A stretch of DNA of 64,000 bases, taken from Flavobacteriales bacterium BRH_c54 (GTDB lineage Bacteria; Bacteroidota; Bacteroidia; Flavobacteriales_E; Vicingaceae). The number at the start of each line of letters is the position of its first letter. The stretch's first letter is position 1. Made by a program: the position numbers and the translations under genes. The DNA is taken from the NCBI GenBank assembly GCA_000961845.1, contig LADZ01000018.1, forward strand, positions 1 to 64,000. Direction: 5' to 3'. This document shows positions 26,695-35,264 of the stretch, piece by piece. The notes under the pieces were generated by a model that saw only the letters and a list, made by a program, of their open reading frames with translations, was not told where the DNA came from and made no database searches.

Positions 26695-28153
26695 ATCGGT
26701 TAATGTCCACCAAAGCTAAAACGCTAATCATTAATAACACTAAAGCCGGAATTTTGTATCTTACAATAGCTCCCATAACCGGAGTTGTTATCCCTACAAA
26801 CACCAAAATTAATAAGGTAGATGTAAACCCAAAAGCCACTAAATTGGAATTAAACTGCTTTTTGCGAAACAAAATAGCCACTATTAGCATTAATAAAATA
26901 AAAAAGTTTTCAATTCCGCTTATTAAAAGTAGAGGGTTTCTTGACGAAAACAAAAAAGGTTTAAACATGGCATAATACAACGCTTTTGGTACGTGCAAAG
27001 TAAATGAAACAATATCTCCATCTAATTTATTGGTATGAATCAAACTTCCAGATGCAGGGTGGTTAAATGTTACTTTAAAAACCGTTGTATCATCATTATA
27101 AATAATAGGTACAAAGTTATTACTACCTTTCTCTCTAAATTCTATTAACGTATTTTTTGGAAGTTTACAAAGTGTATCATTAATAAAAAAAATTGATGCT
27201 TTATTTTCATATGGAACTCGAATTTCCCCTTTATCATCATACATATATACTCCACCTTGAGCCATATTAATAAAGTTGTTTTGTTTAGTGGCAATTTGAT
27301 TGATAAGCTTATATTTTGGGAATAATTCTCCAACAGAAATCCCAATTAAAACAATGAAAAAATAGCCTAAAACATAACTTAACAAAACACGTTTCCATTG
27401 GTATTTTTCAATAATAAAATAAATGAGTAATGCAGGAATAATAAGTAAAAATATATACGGCTTGATGCTTAACATGATTAGTATTGACAACAGTAAAAGA
27501 AAAATATATTTTACCGATTGAAAAACATGAATGAGCTTAAAATAAGCATATAGAAACAAGCCTAATCCGAAAAACAAAATGCTTTCCTTACTTACTCCTG
27601 TTGACCAAAACAATACTGATGGGACAAAAAATAGCACTAAAAGCAATAATTTTTTATGCTCAAAAAATCGTTCAAAAGCTTTGTACAAAAAAGTAAACCC
27701 TACAAACGATAAAAAAGTAAATACTATTAAGTGAACGCCATAATAACCAAATGACACAAAATGCAAAAGTGCATTCAGTTTAATCATTAACCTACTATCA
27801 TTATAAAGTTCGTTTGGATCGGAATTCACCCAAAAATTTAATTTATTGATATAAGCTTCTTGAATAAAAGAAGTTTCTCCACCAAATATCAATCTAAAAA
27901 AATCCAAGGAACTTTCATGAAAAAGTTGAAATAAAACTACACTGTCATCAAAAAACTTAAAAATATCAGCAGTTGACCTGTCTTGATAATAAAAAGTATA
28001 TAACAGAAAAAAAACTAAAGCCACAGCTACTTTAACAGTAAAAACTAAAGGCAACAACTTTTTTTTAAGAAATGAAAAATGAAAAAATGAATGCTTATAA
28101 ATGATATAGCAAAAGGTTAAAAAAAATACAATTGGCAGAATAAATTCAAACAA
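26648..28153 (-). CDS. Polytopic membrane protein of unknown function
   Basis: A 501-residue inner-membrane protein with roughly ten hydrophobic segments. A larger soluble loop (about residues 285-385) holds a YDDKGEIRVPYENKAS patch. The segment VLFWSTGVSKESILF recalls polymerase or glycosyltransferase-like polytopic proteins (Wzy, EpsG, GT-C types), but I see no decisive motif and leave it unnamed. It starts 3 bases after gatC and ends inside a convergent inverted repeat. Co-transcription with the acyltransferase and gatC is likely. Confidence 0.75.
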   Translation of the reverse strand: MFEFILPIVFFLTFCYIIYKHSFFHFSFLKKKLLPLVFTVKVAVALVFFLLYTFYYQDRSTADIFKFFDDSVVLFQLFHESSLDFFRLIFGGETSFIQEAYINKLNFWVNSDPNELYNDSRLMIKLNALLHFVSFGYYGVHLIVFTFLSFVGFTFLYKAFERFFEHKKLLLLVLFFVPSVLFWSTGVSKESILFFGLGLFLYAYFKLIHVFQSVKYIFLLLLSILIMLSIKPYIFLLIIPALLIYFIIEKYQWKRVLLSYVLGYFFIVLIGISVGELFPKYKLINQIATKQNNFINMAQGGVYMYDDKGEIRVPYENKASIFFINDTLCKLPKNTLIEFREKGSNNFVPIIYNDDTTVFKVTFNHPASGSLIHTNKLDGDIVSFTLHVPKALYYAMFKPFLFSSRNPLLLISGIENFFILLMLIVAILFRKKQFNSNLVAFGFTSTLLILVFVGITTPVMGAIVRYKIPALVLLMISVLALVDINRFKINTHYSLYSKYLS

Positions 28154-28156
28154 TGT

Positions 28157-28447
28157 TTATCGTTTAATAACTTTAGGCACTTTAAAGAAGTCGGTATCTT
28201 TATCAGGAGCGTTCTTTAAAGCTTCCTCCTGCGATATTTCTTGTAATGGCTCGTCTTTCCTTAATGTAGGACGTTCGTTCAGCATATACACCAATGGCTC
28301 TACATTTTCTGTATCAACTTCATTCAATTTGTTTACAAAATCTAACATTCTACTCAAGTCTTGTTGAATAGAAACTGCTTGTTCCTCATTAAACTCCAAC
28401 TTAACCAAAGTGGCTATTTTTTTTACAGTTAACTTATCTACGGCCAT
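28157..28447 (-). CDS. gatC: Asp-tRNA(Asn)/Glu-tRNA(Gln) amidotransferase subunit C
   Basis: GatC is the 96-residue stabilising subunit of the GatCAB amidotransferase, which converts Glu-tRNA(Gln) and Asp-tRNA(Asn) to the amidated forms. The sequence has the typical VKKIATLVKLEFNEEQ start, DFVNKLNEVDTENVEPL centre and an RKDEP region. gatA and gatB are not nearby, which is common in this phylum. It overlaps the acyltransferase gene by 14 bases. Confidence 0.93.
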   Translation of the reverse strand: MAVDKLTVKKIATLVKLEFNEEQAVSIQQDLSRMLDFVNKLNEVDTENVEPLVYMLNERPTLRKDEPLQEISQEEALKNAPDKDTDFFKVPKVIKR

Positions 28448-29189
28448 GTTTTTCTAACTCTTTATTAATTATTGCATAAACTTTATCTTGTAAAGATATT
28501 AAATCTTTTTCAGTTAAGCCAGCTGTAGGAATTGGCTCGTGTATTATTGCCCTAGCTATTCCTGGGCCTGCTTTCCCTGAAAAGAGCCCTTTCATCTCTA
28601 ATCTTTTGTAATTATCTAAAAAAGTAATAGGAATAATTGGTATTTGATTTTCAACAGCTAACTTAAAAGCTCCACTTTTAAAATTACCCAATTGAGGCGT
28701 ATTTTTAGGAATTGTTCCTTCAGGAAAAACTACCACACTATTTCCTTTTTTAAGCTCCTCTTCACACCTATCCATTGCTCTTTTACCGGAAATTCTACTT
28801 TTTCTATTTACCGTAATATTCATATTTTTAAAGAATATGTTAAAAATTGGAACTTTAGCCAATTCTTCCTTCCCCATAAAAACAAAATAATTTTTAAATG
28901 TTTGATAAAGGATTACAATATCTAAAAAAGAAGTATGATTAGGTGCTATAACATAGGTTTGATTTTTATCTATGTTATGTCCGTTATAAAGCTTAACTCT
29001 TATTCCCGACAGAATTAATAATATTTTGGTGTGGAAATATAATAACCTAAACGCTTTTTTAAACTTTCGTTCTTTTCCTTTTCTGAGGTAGTTACTATAA
29101 AACGGATAGAAGAGCAATAAAAATACAATAAAGCACACAATTACGTGTAGTTTCCATATTCCTCCCAGTATTTCTTTTACTTTTCGCAT
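28434..29189 (-). CDS. 1-acyl-sn-glycerol-3-phosphate acyltransferase (PlsC-like)
   Basis: A 251-residue membrane-associated acyltransferase of phospholipid synthesis, transferring an acyl group to lysophosphatidate. The catalytic HX4D motif is in NHTSFLD and the glycerol-phosphate-binding motif is VFPEGT; a hydrophobic N-terminal segment (IVCFIVFLLLFYPFY) anchors it. It is the first gene of the acyltransferase-gatC-membrane protein unit. Its ATG is 7 bases after a -7 promoter box (29197-29204). Paralogues are common in Bacteroidota, so the exact substrate is uncertain. Confidence 0.9.
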   Translation of the reverse strand: MRKVKEILGGIWKLHVIVCFIVFLLLFYPFYSNYLRKGKERKFKKAFRLLYFHTKILLILSGIRVKLYNGHNIDKNQTYVIAPNHTSFLDIVILYQTFKNYFVFMGKEELAKVPIFNIFFKNMNITVNRKSRISGKRAMDRCEEELKKGNSVVVFPEGTIPKNTPQLGNFKSGAFKLAVENQIPIIPITFLDNYKRLEMKGLFSGKAGPGIARAIIHEPIPTAGLTEKDLISLQDKVYAIINKELEKHGRR

Positions 29190-29196
29190 AAGTGTA

Positions 29197-29204
29197 CAAA
29201 AGTA
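29197..29204 (-). promoter_or_regulatory. -7 box of the acyltransferase gene
   Basis: TACTTTTG on the minus strand ends 7 bases before the ATG at 29189, predicting an almost leaderless mRNA. The -33 element is not obvious. Confidence 0.45.
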
Positions 29205-29262
29205 TTAAAGATATTGTTATGATTTATTAATCTATTTAAGTGTAGATTAAATTCAAAAAAAT

Positions 29263-29270
29263 TATTTTTG
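29263..29270 (+). promoter_or_regulatory. -7 box of trpS
   Basis: TATTTTTG ends 4 bases before the ATG at 29275, the same spacing as upstream of the BlaI-like gene and the small Cys-rich ORF. A clear -33 element is not visible. Confidence 0.45.
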
Positions 29271-29274
29271 CTGC

Positions 29275-30243
29275 ATGGCAAGAATATTAACAGGAGTACA
29301 AAGCACAGGAACTCCACACTTAGGAAATTTATTAGGAGCGATACTTCCTGCAATAGAAATGGCTAATGACCCTAAAAACGAAGCTTTTTTATTTATTGCG
29401 GATTTACATTCGTTAACCCAAATAAAAAACAAAGAAACATTAAGAGATAATACTTACAGAACAGCTGCTGCTTGGTTAGCTTGTGGATTAAACCCGGAAA
29501 CTACGGTATTTTATCGTCAGTCAGATGTACCAGAGGTTGCTGAATTATCCTGGTATTTAAGTTGTTTCTTTCCCTTCCAAAGACTAACATTGGCTCATTC
29601 ATTTAAAGATAAGGCCGGCCGTTTAGAAGATATTAATGCCGGATTATTTACCTATCCTATGTTAATGGCTGCCGACATTTTACTTTATGAAGCTAACTTT
29701 GTTCCTGTAGGGAAAGACCAATTACAACATCTAGAAATTACGCGTGATGTTGCCAGCAGATTTAACCACATGATGGGAGAAACATTGGTTTTACCGGAAC
29801 CTATTGTTCAAAAAGATACCATGTTAATTCCAGGAACAGATGGTGAAAAAATGAGTAAATCTAAAGGAAATTTGATTAATATCTTCTTAGATGATAAAGC
29901 GTTAAGAAAGCAAATCATGTCTATACAAACTGATAGCACACCTTTAGAAGAACCAAAAGATACTGCTACTTGTGTAGTTTTTAAACTGTATAGTTTTATT
30001 GGAAATGAAGATCAAGTAAATGAAATGAGAAAAAACTATGAAAGTGGTAATTATGGTTACGGACATGCTAAACAAGCTTTGTTCGAGTTAATATGCAGTA
30101 GGTTTGAAAAAGAAAGAGCCACTTTTAATCATTACATAAACAACACTGCTAAACTAGAAAATGCTTTAAAATTAGGGGCAGATAAAGCAAGAAATGTTGC
30201 TACTCCTGTTCTTAAAAAAGTAAGAGAACAACTTGGTTATTAA
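29275..30243 (+). CDS. trpS: Tryptophanyl-tRNA synthetase
   Basis: TrpS charges tRNA(Trp). This 322-residue class I synthetase has the HIGH-type motif TPHLGN near residue 13 and the KMSKS loop in GEKMSKSKGN, and its length is normal for the bacterial enzyme. It is divergent from the acyltransferase gene over an 85-base spacer holding both promoters. It is transcribed alone and ends at the bidirectional terminator 30285-30320. Confidence 0.96.
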   Translation: MARILTGVQSTGTPHLGNLLGAILPAIEMANDPKNEAFLFIADLHSLTQIKNKETLRDNTYRTAAAWLACGLNPETTVFYRQSDVPEVAELSWYLSCFFPFQRLTLAHSFKDKAGRLEDINAGLFTYPMLMAADILLYEANFVPVGKDQLQHLEITRDVASRFNHMMGETLVLPEPIVQKDTMLIPGTDGEKMSKSKGNLINIFLDDKALRKQIMSIQTDSTPLEEPKDTATCVVFKLYSFIGNEDQVNEMRKNYESGNYGYGHAKQALFELICSRFEKERATFNHYINNTAKLENALKLGADKARNVATPVLKKVREQLGY

Positions 30244-30284
30244 TTTGATATTACACTTTACAATAATTAGGAAAATGGAAACAT

Positions 30285-30320
30285 AAAAAAAGCTGCTAAA
30301 ATATTTTAGCAGCTTTTTTT
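30285..30320. terminator. Bidirectional terminator between trpS and gldN
   Basis: A perfect 36-base palindrome (18-base arms) with a GCTGC/GCAGC core, A-rich left flank and T-rich right flank, suited to stop transcription of both convergent units. Confidence 0.9.
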
Positions 30321-30343
30321 ATAAATATATGTATGATGTACAT

Positions 30344-31189
30344 TTAGAAATGCCATACATCATGTTCCATATTAAATATCTCTTCTTTTACTTGTTCAGC
30401 TTCTAACAATCTATCAATTCCCATTTTGTAGTCAATTAACATTCTGTCATATACGTTAGATCTTTTAATAATATAACTGTTGAACATTCTTTTCCAAAAA
30501 ATATCTTCAAAAGTTCTACGTTCTGCATCATTCTGTCTATTAAACACATCATAATTAGCAAAAACATAACGAGCTTCAGGAAAATATATCCAAAAAAGAC
30601 TTTTTAATCCTTTAAACTGACCATTTTCATCTAACACACTCACCAATGGTGCTATTCCCATAATTCTAACATCCATTATTGAACGTTCTCTGTCAAAAAA
30701 CCAATCTTCCTTCATATGATATTTCACAACATCCACACTAGCAATTTCTTGATAAGTGTTAGTTTCAACTAATTCAAAAGTTTCAGGGTCTTCAACAAGA
30801 ACTGAAATGGTATCACCCATTTTTACCATAGCTTCAGAAGGAGTTAATTTAATTTTAAACTCATCATCACTTGGATCGTAAGCTGACAATTCACCTGCAA
30901 GAACAGCATCTTTAATTACATCAAAAAGCGATTTTCTATCATCAATTTTTGTAGTAGGATAGTACAGAGGATGATTAATTTTTTCTCTTAAATCAATTTC
31001 TCTCCATATTCTTCTATGCCACATTACATCTTGTTCTCTTACGTGGGTATAAGGAATAACACGTCTGGTAGGTGTATTTTCTTTAACCCAAGGTTTATCT
31101 AATACTTTTAAATCTTGTGCAGACAAACTAAATCCAGAAGTCAATAATACTCCTACCAACAATAATGTACCAATTTTGATTAATTTCAT
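30344..31189 (-). CDS. gldN: Type IX secretion / gliding protein GldN
   Basis: GldN (PorN) is a periplasmic protein that, with GldK, forms the large ring under the outer membrane in the type IX secretion machine. The 281-residue product has a signal peptide ending SLSAQ and the family pattern RRVIPYTHVREQDVMWHRRIWREIDLREK (positions about 42-70). It is the last gene of the porP-gldKLMN run. An unusually good Shine-Dalgarno sequence (31196-31202) precedes the ATG. The perfect hairpin at 30285-30320 ends the unit. Confidence 0.95.
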   Translation of the reverse strand: MKLIKIGTLLLVGVLLTSGFSLSAQDLKVLDKPWVKENTPTRRVIPYTHVREQDVMWHRRIWREIDLREKINHPLYYPTTKIDDRKSLFDVIKDAVLAGELSAYDPSDDEFKIKLTPSEAMVKMGDTISVLVEDPETFELVETNTYQEIASVDVVKYHMKEDWFFDRERSIMDVRIMGIAPLVSVLDENGQFKGLKSLFWIYFPEARYVFANYDVFNRQNDAERRTFEDIFWKRMFNSYIIKRSNVYDRMLIDYKMGIDRLLEAEQVKEEIFNMEHDVWHF

Positions 31190-31195
31190 AATATA

Positions 31196-31202
31196 CCTCC
31201 TT
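31196..31202 (-). promoter_or_regulatory. Strong ribosome binding site of gldN
   Basis: AAGGAGG on the minus strand with 6 bases to the ATG at 31189. Most genes in this window lack such a sequence. Confidence 0.75.
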
Positions 31203-31237
31203 CTTTATGGTTTATGTTTATTCGTCTAATAGTAAAA

Positions 31238-32905
31238 TTATATTACAGTTATAATAATTGGAGCTAAATTTCTCGTAGTGCCATCAGGCATTTTACATTT
31301 AATATCTTCAATATAAAATTTCTGATTTCTGGTAGCACCACTTATCATATTTTTACAAGTTCCGTTTAATCTAAATCCGTTTACTTTTTCTTCTGTAATC
31401 ATTCCTGATTTTACAGTTGAAAATTTAAAAGAAGATACATTAACATTAACTTCAAAATCAAAATTATCCATTTGTGCTTGAACAGTACTTGCTGCATTTA
31501 AAGCTGCTTTTTTAATAGCAAATGAACCAGCTTTCCCTACAATTGATGAAACTGGATCAGGAATTCTTTTTACTCTAAACTCAGAACTTCCAAGTTTGAC
31601 TTTCTTTCCACTTTCATCTTCTCCCGTAACTGTAATAGTAACTGTTTTTGCAGTTTTTGGAGGTCGCATCACATAACCTTTAGATGTTTTACTCAATCCC
31701 GGACCTGAAGCTGTAAAATTAGGCATTGGAGCTGATACAGAAACCGGGTTGTCCACACCAATATAAAATACATTCATCTTTTCAGCAGCTACTGTTGTAG
31801 AAGGTCTTCCTACTTCAAAAGTATGATCAAAAGGATAAATTTTTGGTCCTTTTTTAGTTTTAACCTTAATTATTCCTTCCCACTCATGCACCCCAATTCC
31901 TTCTTTTATTTTTAAATAACCTTTACCAGCTTCTACTTCTTTAAGTTCAAACCACCCTCCTTTTTTAAAATCTTCCCAAGTTTCACCTTTAGTTCCTTGC
32001 ATAATTTTAGTTTCGTCTGTTTCTCCTTTTGCAACTAACGCACTATCATATTTTCCAATGTAAATTTCTGGGTTTTCAATATCATTGTACGCAGCTGTAA
32101 ATATTTCTGCCGCAAATGAATCTCCATCCAACACATAAGCTTTTTTAGCAAAAGCAAAACCATCTACTTTACTAAATGATACAGAACCTGCATCAATGTT
32201 TTCATAAAGTTTAGCCACCGCTTCAGCTTCAGCACTTCTAACATCCGATTGTAATTTTGATAAAATAGTAATTACAGCTGCTAGAGGTACATGATAAAAA
32301 TTAGCAGATTCCCAGTTTTTATCATCTCCCGATCCTTTTGGTGGATCAGGTGTTTCTAAAACATCAAGTGTTTGTTTCATCAAATCTTGAGCTTCTTTAT
32401 TTTCACTAAATAACGCTAATATATCATCTCTATATTTATTGATTTTATTTTTTAAATCAACAGCAGACCATTCTCCATCTTTAGGTTTTGCAGGATCAGC
32501 TAACCCCATAACTAAAGTTGGAATATCATAATTGTCTTTACTTTGAACTTTACTGATATGAAACAAACTATCAGGTGCACCATCAGGTAAACCATCAGTT
32601 TTTTTGATTAATTGTCTTTTCAATTCAGCAATATGATTATATAAATCATCTGACATTTTTTTTACATTATTTGCTTTAGCTTGATAAGGTTTTGCTGCAT
32701 CACTATCAGCAGCAGCACTAGCAAATGCCGTATAATAAATCCCTGTTTTATCCGCAAATGATTCGGTTGAATTCTCAATACCTCCATTCACTACAATAAA
32801 AGCATCTAAAATATCTTTAGAAACGTTCATCGCTAACAAAGCAGTTAATACTAGGTACATCATACCAATCATCTTCTGCCTTGGTGGTAAATCTCCTCCA
32901 CTCAT
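31238..32905 (-). CDS. gldM: Type IX secretion / gliding motor protein GldM
   Basis: GldM (PorM) spans the inner membrane once and reaches through the periplasm; with GldL it forms the proton-driven motor of type IX secretion and gliding. The 555-residue sequence begins MSGGDLPPRQKMIGMMYLVLT, with the single membrane helix at about residues 13-30, followed by periplasmic domains. It lies 42 bases after gldL and 48 bases before gldN. No Shine-Dalgarno is visible. Confidence 0.95.
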   Translation of the reverse strand: MSGGDLPPRQKMIGMMYLVLTALLAMNVSKDILDAFIVVNGGIENSTESFADKTGIYYTAFASAAADSDAAKPYQAKANNVKKMSDDLYNHIAELKRQLIKKTDGLPDGAPDSLFHISKVQSKDNYDIPTLVMGLADPAKPKDGEWSAVDLKNKINKYRDDILALFSENKEAQDLMKQTLDVLETPDPPKGSGDDKNWESANFYHVPLAAVITILSKLQSDVRSAEAEAVAKLYENIDAGSVSFSKVDGFAFAKKAYVLDGDSFAAEIFTAAYNDIENPEIYIGKYDSALVAKGETDETKIMQGTKGETWEDFKKGGWFELKEVEAGKGYLKIKEGIGVHEWEGIIKVKTKKGPKIYPFDHTFEVGRPSTTVAAEKMNVFYIGVDNPVSVSAPMPNFTASGPGLSKTSKGYVMRPPKTAKTVTITVTGEDESGKKVKLGSSEFRVKRIPDPVSSIVGKAGSFAIKKAALNAASTVQAQMDNFDFEVNVNVSSFKFSTVKSGMITEEKVNGFRLNGTCKNMISGATRNQKFYIEDIKCKMPDGTTRNLAPIIITVI

Positions 32906-32947
32906 AATTTTATAATTTTAAATTAAGTTAAACAAAAAAATAATTAG

Positions 32948-33742
32948 TTACGATTTCATTGCAGTAAGCATGTTACCATAGATGTTATTAAGAGCTGACA
33001 AGTTAGTAGATAACTCAGCAATATTGTCTTTATAACGTTTAGTATCTTCTACAGAATCAGACAAGTTAGTCATTAATGCAGTAATACCGGCATACATAGC
33101 TTGCATTGTCTCTGCTTGCTGCTGAGAGCCTTGTAATTGAGACTCATAAGAAGAGTTTAATGCTTCTAAAGTAGATGCCATTTTCTTTAGGTTATCACCT
33201 GTAGAAGCACCAGATTCAGCAGCACTTGAAAGCCCAGTTAAAGCTTGAGAAGCTTCTTCATAAGTTCCTGCTAAAGCAGTTACTTTAACTGATGCGTTTT
33301 TTAAACTGTCAGCATACTCATTTGTAGCAACAGATGCATCAGAAATTTCTGATAATTTATTAGCATTTGTGCTTAAGCTTCTTAATCCTTGTCCTAAACT
33401 TTCAATTAATTCAGGTCCAATTTTAGCTTCTTCCAACATGTTGTCTAATTGTTCAACAGCACTACCTTTTTTTCCATGACCATGACCATCTTCATCATCC
33501 ATTCCGGCTAATTCCGGATAAGCTAATGTCCAATCTAATGGCAAATGCTGTGGTTCAAATGCCGACACAAGGAAGATTAATGCTTCAGTACTTAATCCAA
33601 TAACAAGCATTGGACCTGCACCAGGCCAGTGCATAATTTTAAATAGTGCTCCAACAATTACAACTGCTGCACCTGCACCATAGAGAATCCCCATGATGGT
33701 TTTACCTTTTTTGGTTTCAAATAAAAATTCAATAAATCCCAT
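32948..33742 (-). CDS. gldL: Type IX secretion / gliding motor protein GldL
   Basis: GldL (PorL) is the inner-membrane partner of GldM and carries the glutamate needed for proton flow. The 264-residue protein has two membrane helices: MGILYGAGAAVVIVGALF (about residues 17-34) and PMLVIGLSTEALIFLVSAF (about 44-62, containing the likely functional Glu in TEALIF). A long helical cytoplasmic tail rich in Ser, Ala and Gln follows. It sits between gldK and gldM in the conserved order. Confidence 0.94.
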   Translation of the reverse strand: MGFIEFLFETKKGKTIMGILYGAGAAVVIVGALFKIMHWPGAGPMLVIGLSTEALIFLVSAFEPQHLPLDWTLAYPELAGMDDEDGHGHGKKGSAVEQLDNMLEEAKIGPELIESLGQGLRSLSTNANKLSEISDASVATNEYADSLKNASVKVTALAGTYEEASQALTGLSSAAESGASTGDNLKKMASTLEALNSSYESQLQGSQQQAETMQAMYAGITALMTNLSDSVEDTKRYKDNIAELSTNLSALNNIYGNMLTAMKS

Positions 33743-33799
33743 AATTTTAATTTTTAAAAGTTAATATATAATTTAGATAGGTTTTACGTTTATAAAATT

Positions 33800-35128
33800 T
33801 TACAAATTGTCATCTTTTGCTCTTCCTAAATAAGTCATTACACATCTAAATCCGATATAAGATTTAGCTGTATCTTGATACTCATAAGTTCTTGTTCCTG
33901 TTTGAAGGTAGTAACCTATGTCTTTCCAAGAACCACCTCTGATTACTTTTCTTTTCAACACTTCAGGCTCATCATCTTTAGCATCATACATGTAATCTGG
34001 ATTAAGGTCATGTGCAAAATTGTAAGCAGACTCATCAAAAGCATTGCTTGTCCATTCTGCTACATTACCAGCCATGCAATACAGACCATAATCATTTGGA
34101 TTATAAGAATTAATTTTTACAGTATGAAAACCCCCATCATCAATATAATTACCTCTCATTGGTTTAAAATTACCTAAGAAACATCCTCTAGCATTTCTAA
34201 TATAAGGACCTCCCCAAGGATATGGACTTAAATCTAATCCTCCACGGGCAGCATATTCCCATTCAGATTCTGTTGGTAAACGGAAATCATTTGTAACTGT
34301 TCCTCCTATATCTGCTAAATAAGCATGTAATAAACGAGTTCTCCAAATACTAAATGCAGTAGCTTGTTTCCAAGAAACACCAACAACCGGATAATCATCA
34401 TAAGCTGGATGCCAAAAATAGTTTTGAGTCATCGGTTCATTAAATGAATAGGTGAAATCATGAATCCATGCTAAAGTGTCAGGATAAACATTTATCACAT
34501 CTCTCATGATAAACTGAGATCTATCCATAGAAAATGCATGTTTAGCTCCTTCTGGACCATTTAAAGCATCTCTACTTGATCTTTTAGCAGCTCTTCTATA
34601 ATCTATCCAATAATAAGTATAATTAAATTTTCTAGTATCAAACTGTCTTCTTCCCATGTATCTTTCCCCCATGTTATAATACATAGGCTCTAATGCTTCC
34701 CTAATTTCAGGTTGTTTAGGGTCACCATATTTTAACTTAGCGTACCAGTTAATAATAGGCACATCATACTCTTCTTCCCACTCATTCATAAGTAATAGAT
34801 AATATTCTTCATCTATTTCTTCTCCTAATATTTTTCGAGCGATAGAATCTCTAACATGATACACGAACTGACGATATTCATTATTAGATATCTCAGTTTG
34901 ATCAATGTAAAAAGCTTGTACAGAAACTGTTTTTGATTGTGCAGTTAAAGCATAAGGAACATCCTGATCTGATGGTCCCATATTATAACTTCCCATAGGG
35001 ATAAAAAGCATTCCAAAAGGATCTGGTTGATACCATTCTTGCCTTCCTTGAACGCCAATTAACTCTCCATTACCTTTATTACATGAATAAAGTATGACTA
35101 ATGCTAATATTATTAGTATTTTTTTCAT
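33800..35128 (-). CDS. gldK: Type IX secretion lipoprotein GldK
   Basis: GldK (PorK) is the outer-membrane-anchored lipoprotein of the GldK/GldN ring. The 442-residue protein has a lipobox (ALVILYSC, Cys about residue 16) and an FGE-sulfatase-like fold with IPMGSYNMG, LPTESEWEYAARGG and GNVAEWTSN, ending GFRCVM. The fold is used structurally in this family. It follows the porP-like gene by 136 bases, which contain a small inverted repeat (35155-35173), and it has a strong Shine-Dalgarno sequence. Confidence 0.95.
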   Translation of the reverse strand: MKKILIILALVILYSCNKGNGELIGVQGRQEWYQPDPFGMLFIPMGSYNMGPSDQDVPYALTAQSKTVSVQAFYIDQTEISNNEYRQFVYHVRDSIARKILGEEIDEEYYLLLMNEWEEEYDVPIINWYAKLKYGDPKQPEIREALEPMYYNMGERYMGRRQFDTRKFNYTYYWIDYRRAAKRSSRDALNGPEGAKHAFSMDRSQFIMRDVINVYPDTLAWIHDFTYSFNEPMTQNYFWHPAYDDYPVVGVSWKQATAFSIWRTRLLHAYLADIGGTVTNDFRLPTESEWEYAARGGLDLSPYPWGGPYIRNARGCFLGNFKPMRGNYIDDGGFHTVKINSYNPNDYGLYCMAGNVAEWTSNAFDESAYNFAHDLNPDYMYDAKDDEPEVLKRKVIRGGSWKDIGYYLQTGTRTYEYQDTAKSYIGFRCVMTYLGRAKDDNL

Positions 35129-35133
35129 TGTTA

Positions 35134-35140
35134 CCTCCTT
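35134..35140 (-). promoter_or_regulatory. Strong ribosome binding site of gldK
   Basis: AAGGAGG on the minus strand with 5 bases to the ATG at 35128, rare in this AT-rich Bacteroidota sequence. Confidence 0.75.
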
Positions 35141-35154
35141 CTTTCTTTTTTATT

Positions 35155-35173
35155 GTTGACTATATAGGTCAAC
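35155..35173 (-). promoter_or_regulatory. Inverted repeat in the gldK leader
   Basis: GTTGAC (35155-35160) and GTCAAC (35168-35173) flank TATATAG, 27-45 bases upstream of gldK. It could be an operator, an mRNA hairpin or chance. Confidence 0.3.
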
Positions 35174-35264
35174 TTATTATCACGTCTTAAAATCTTAATT
35201 CTTATCTTATTAAAATTTAAACGAGTTGGCTTAAACGGGTTATTCTAATAAATGTTACAATTAA

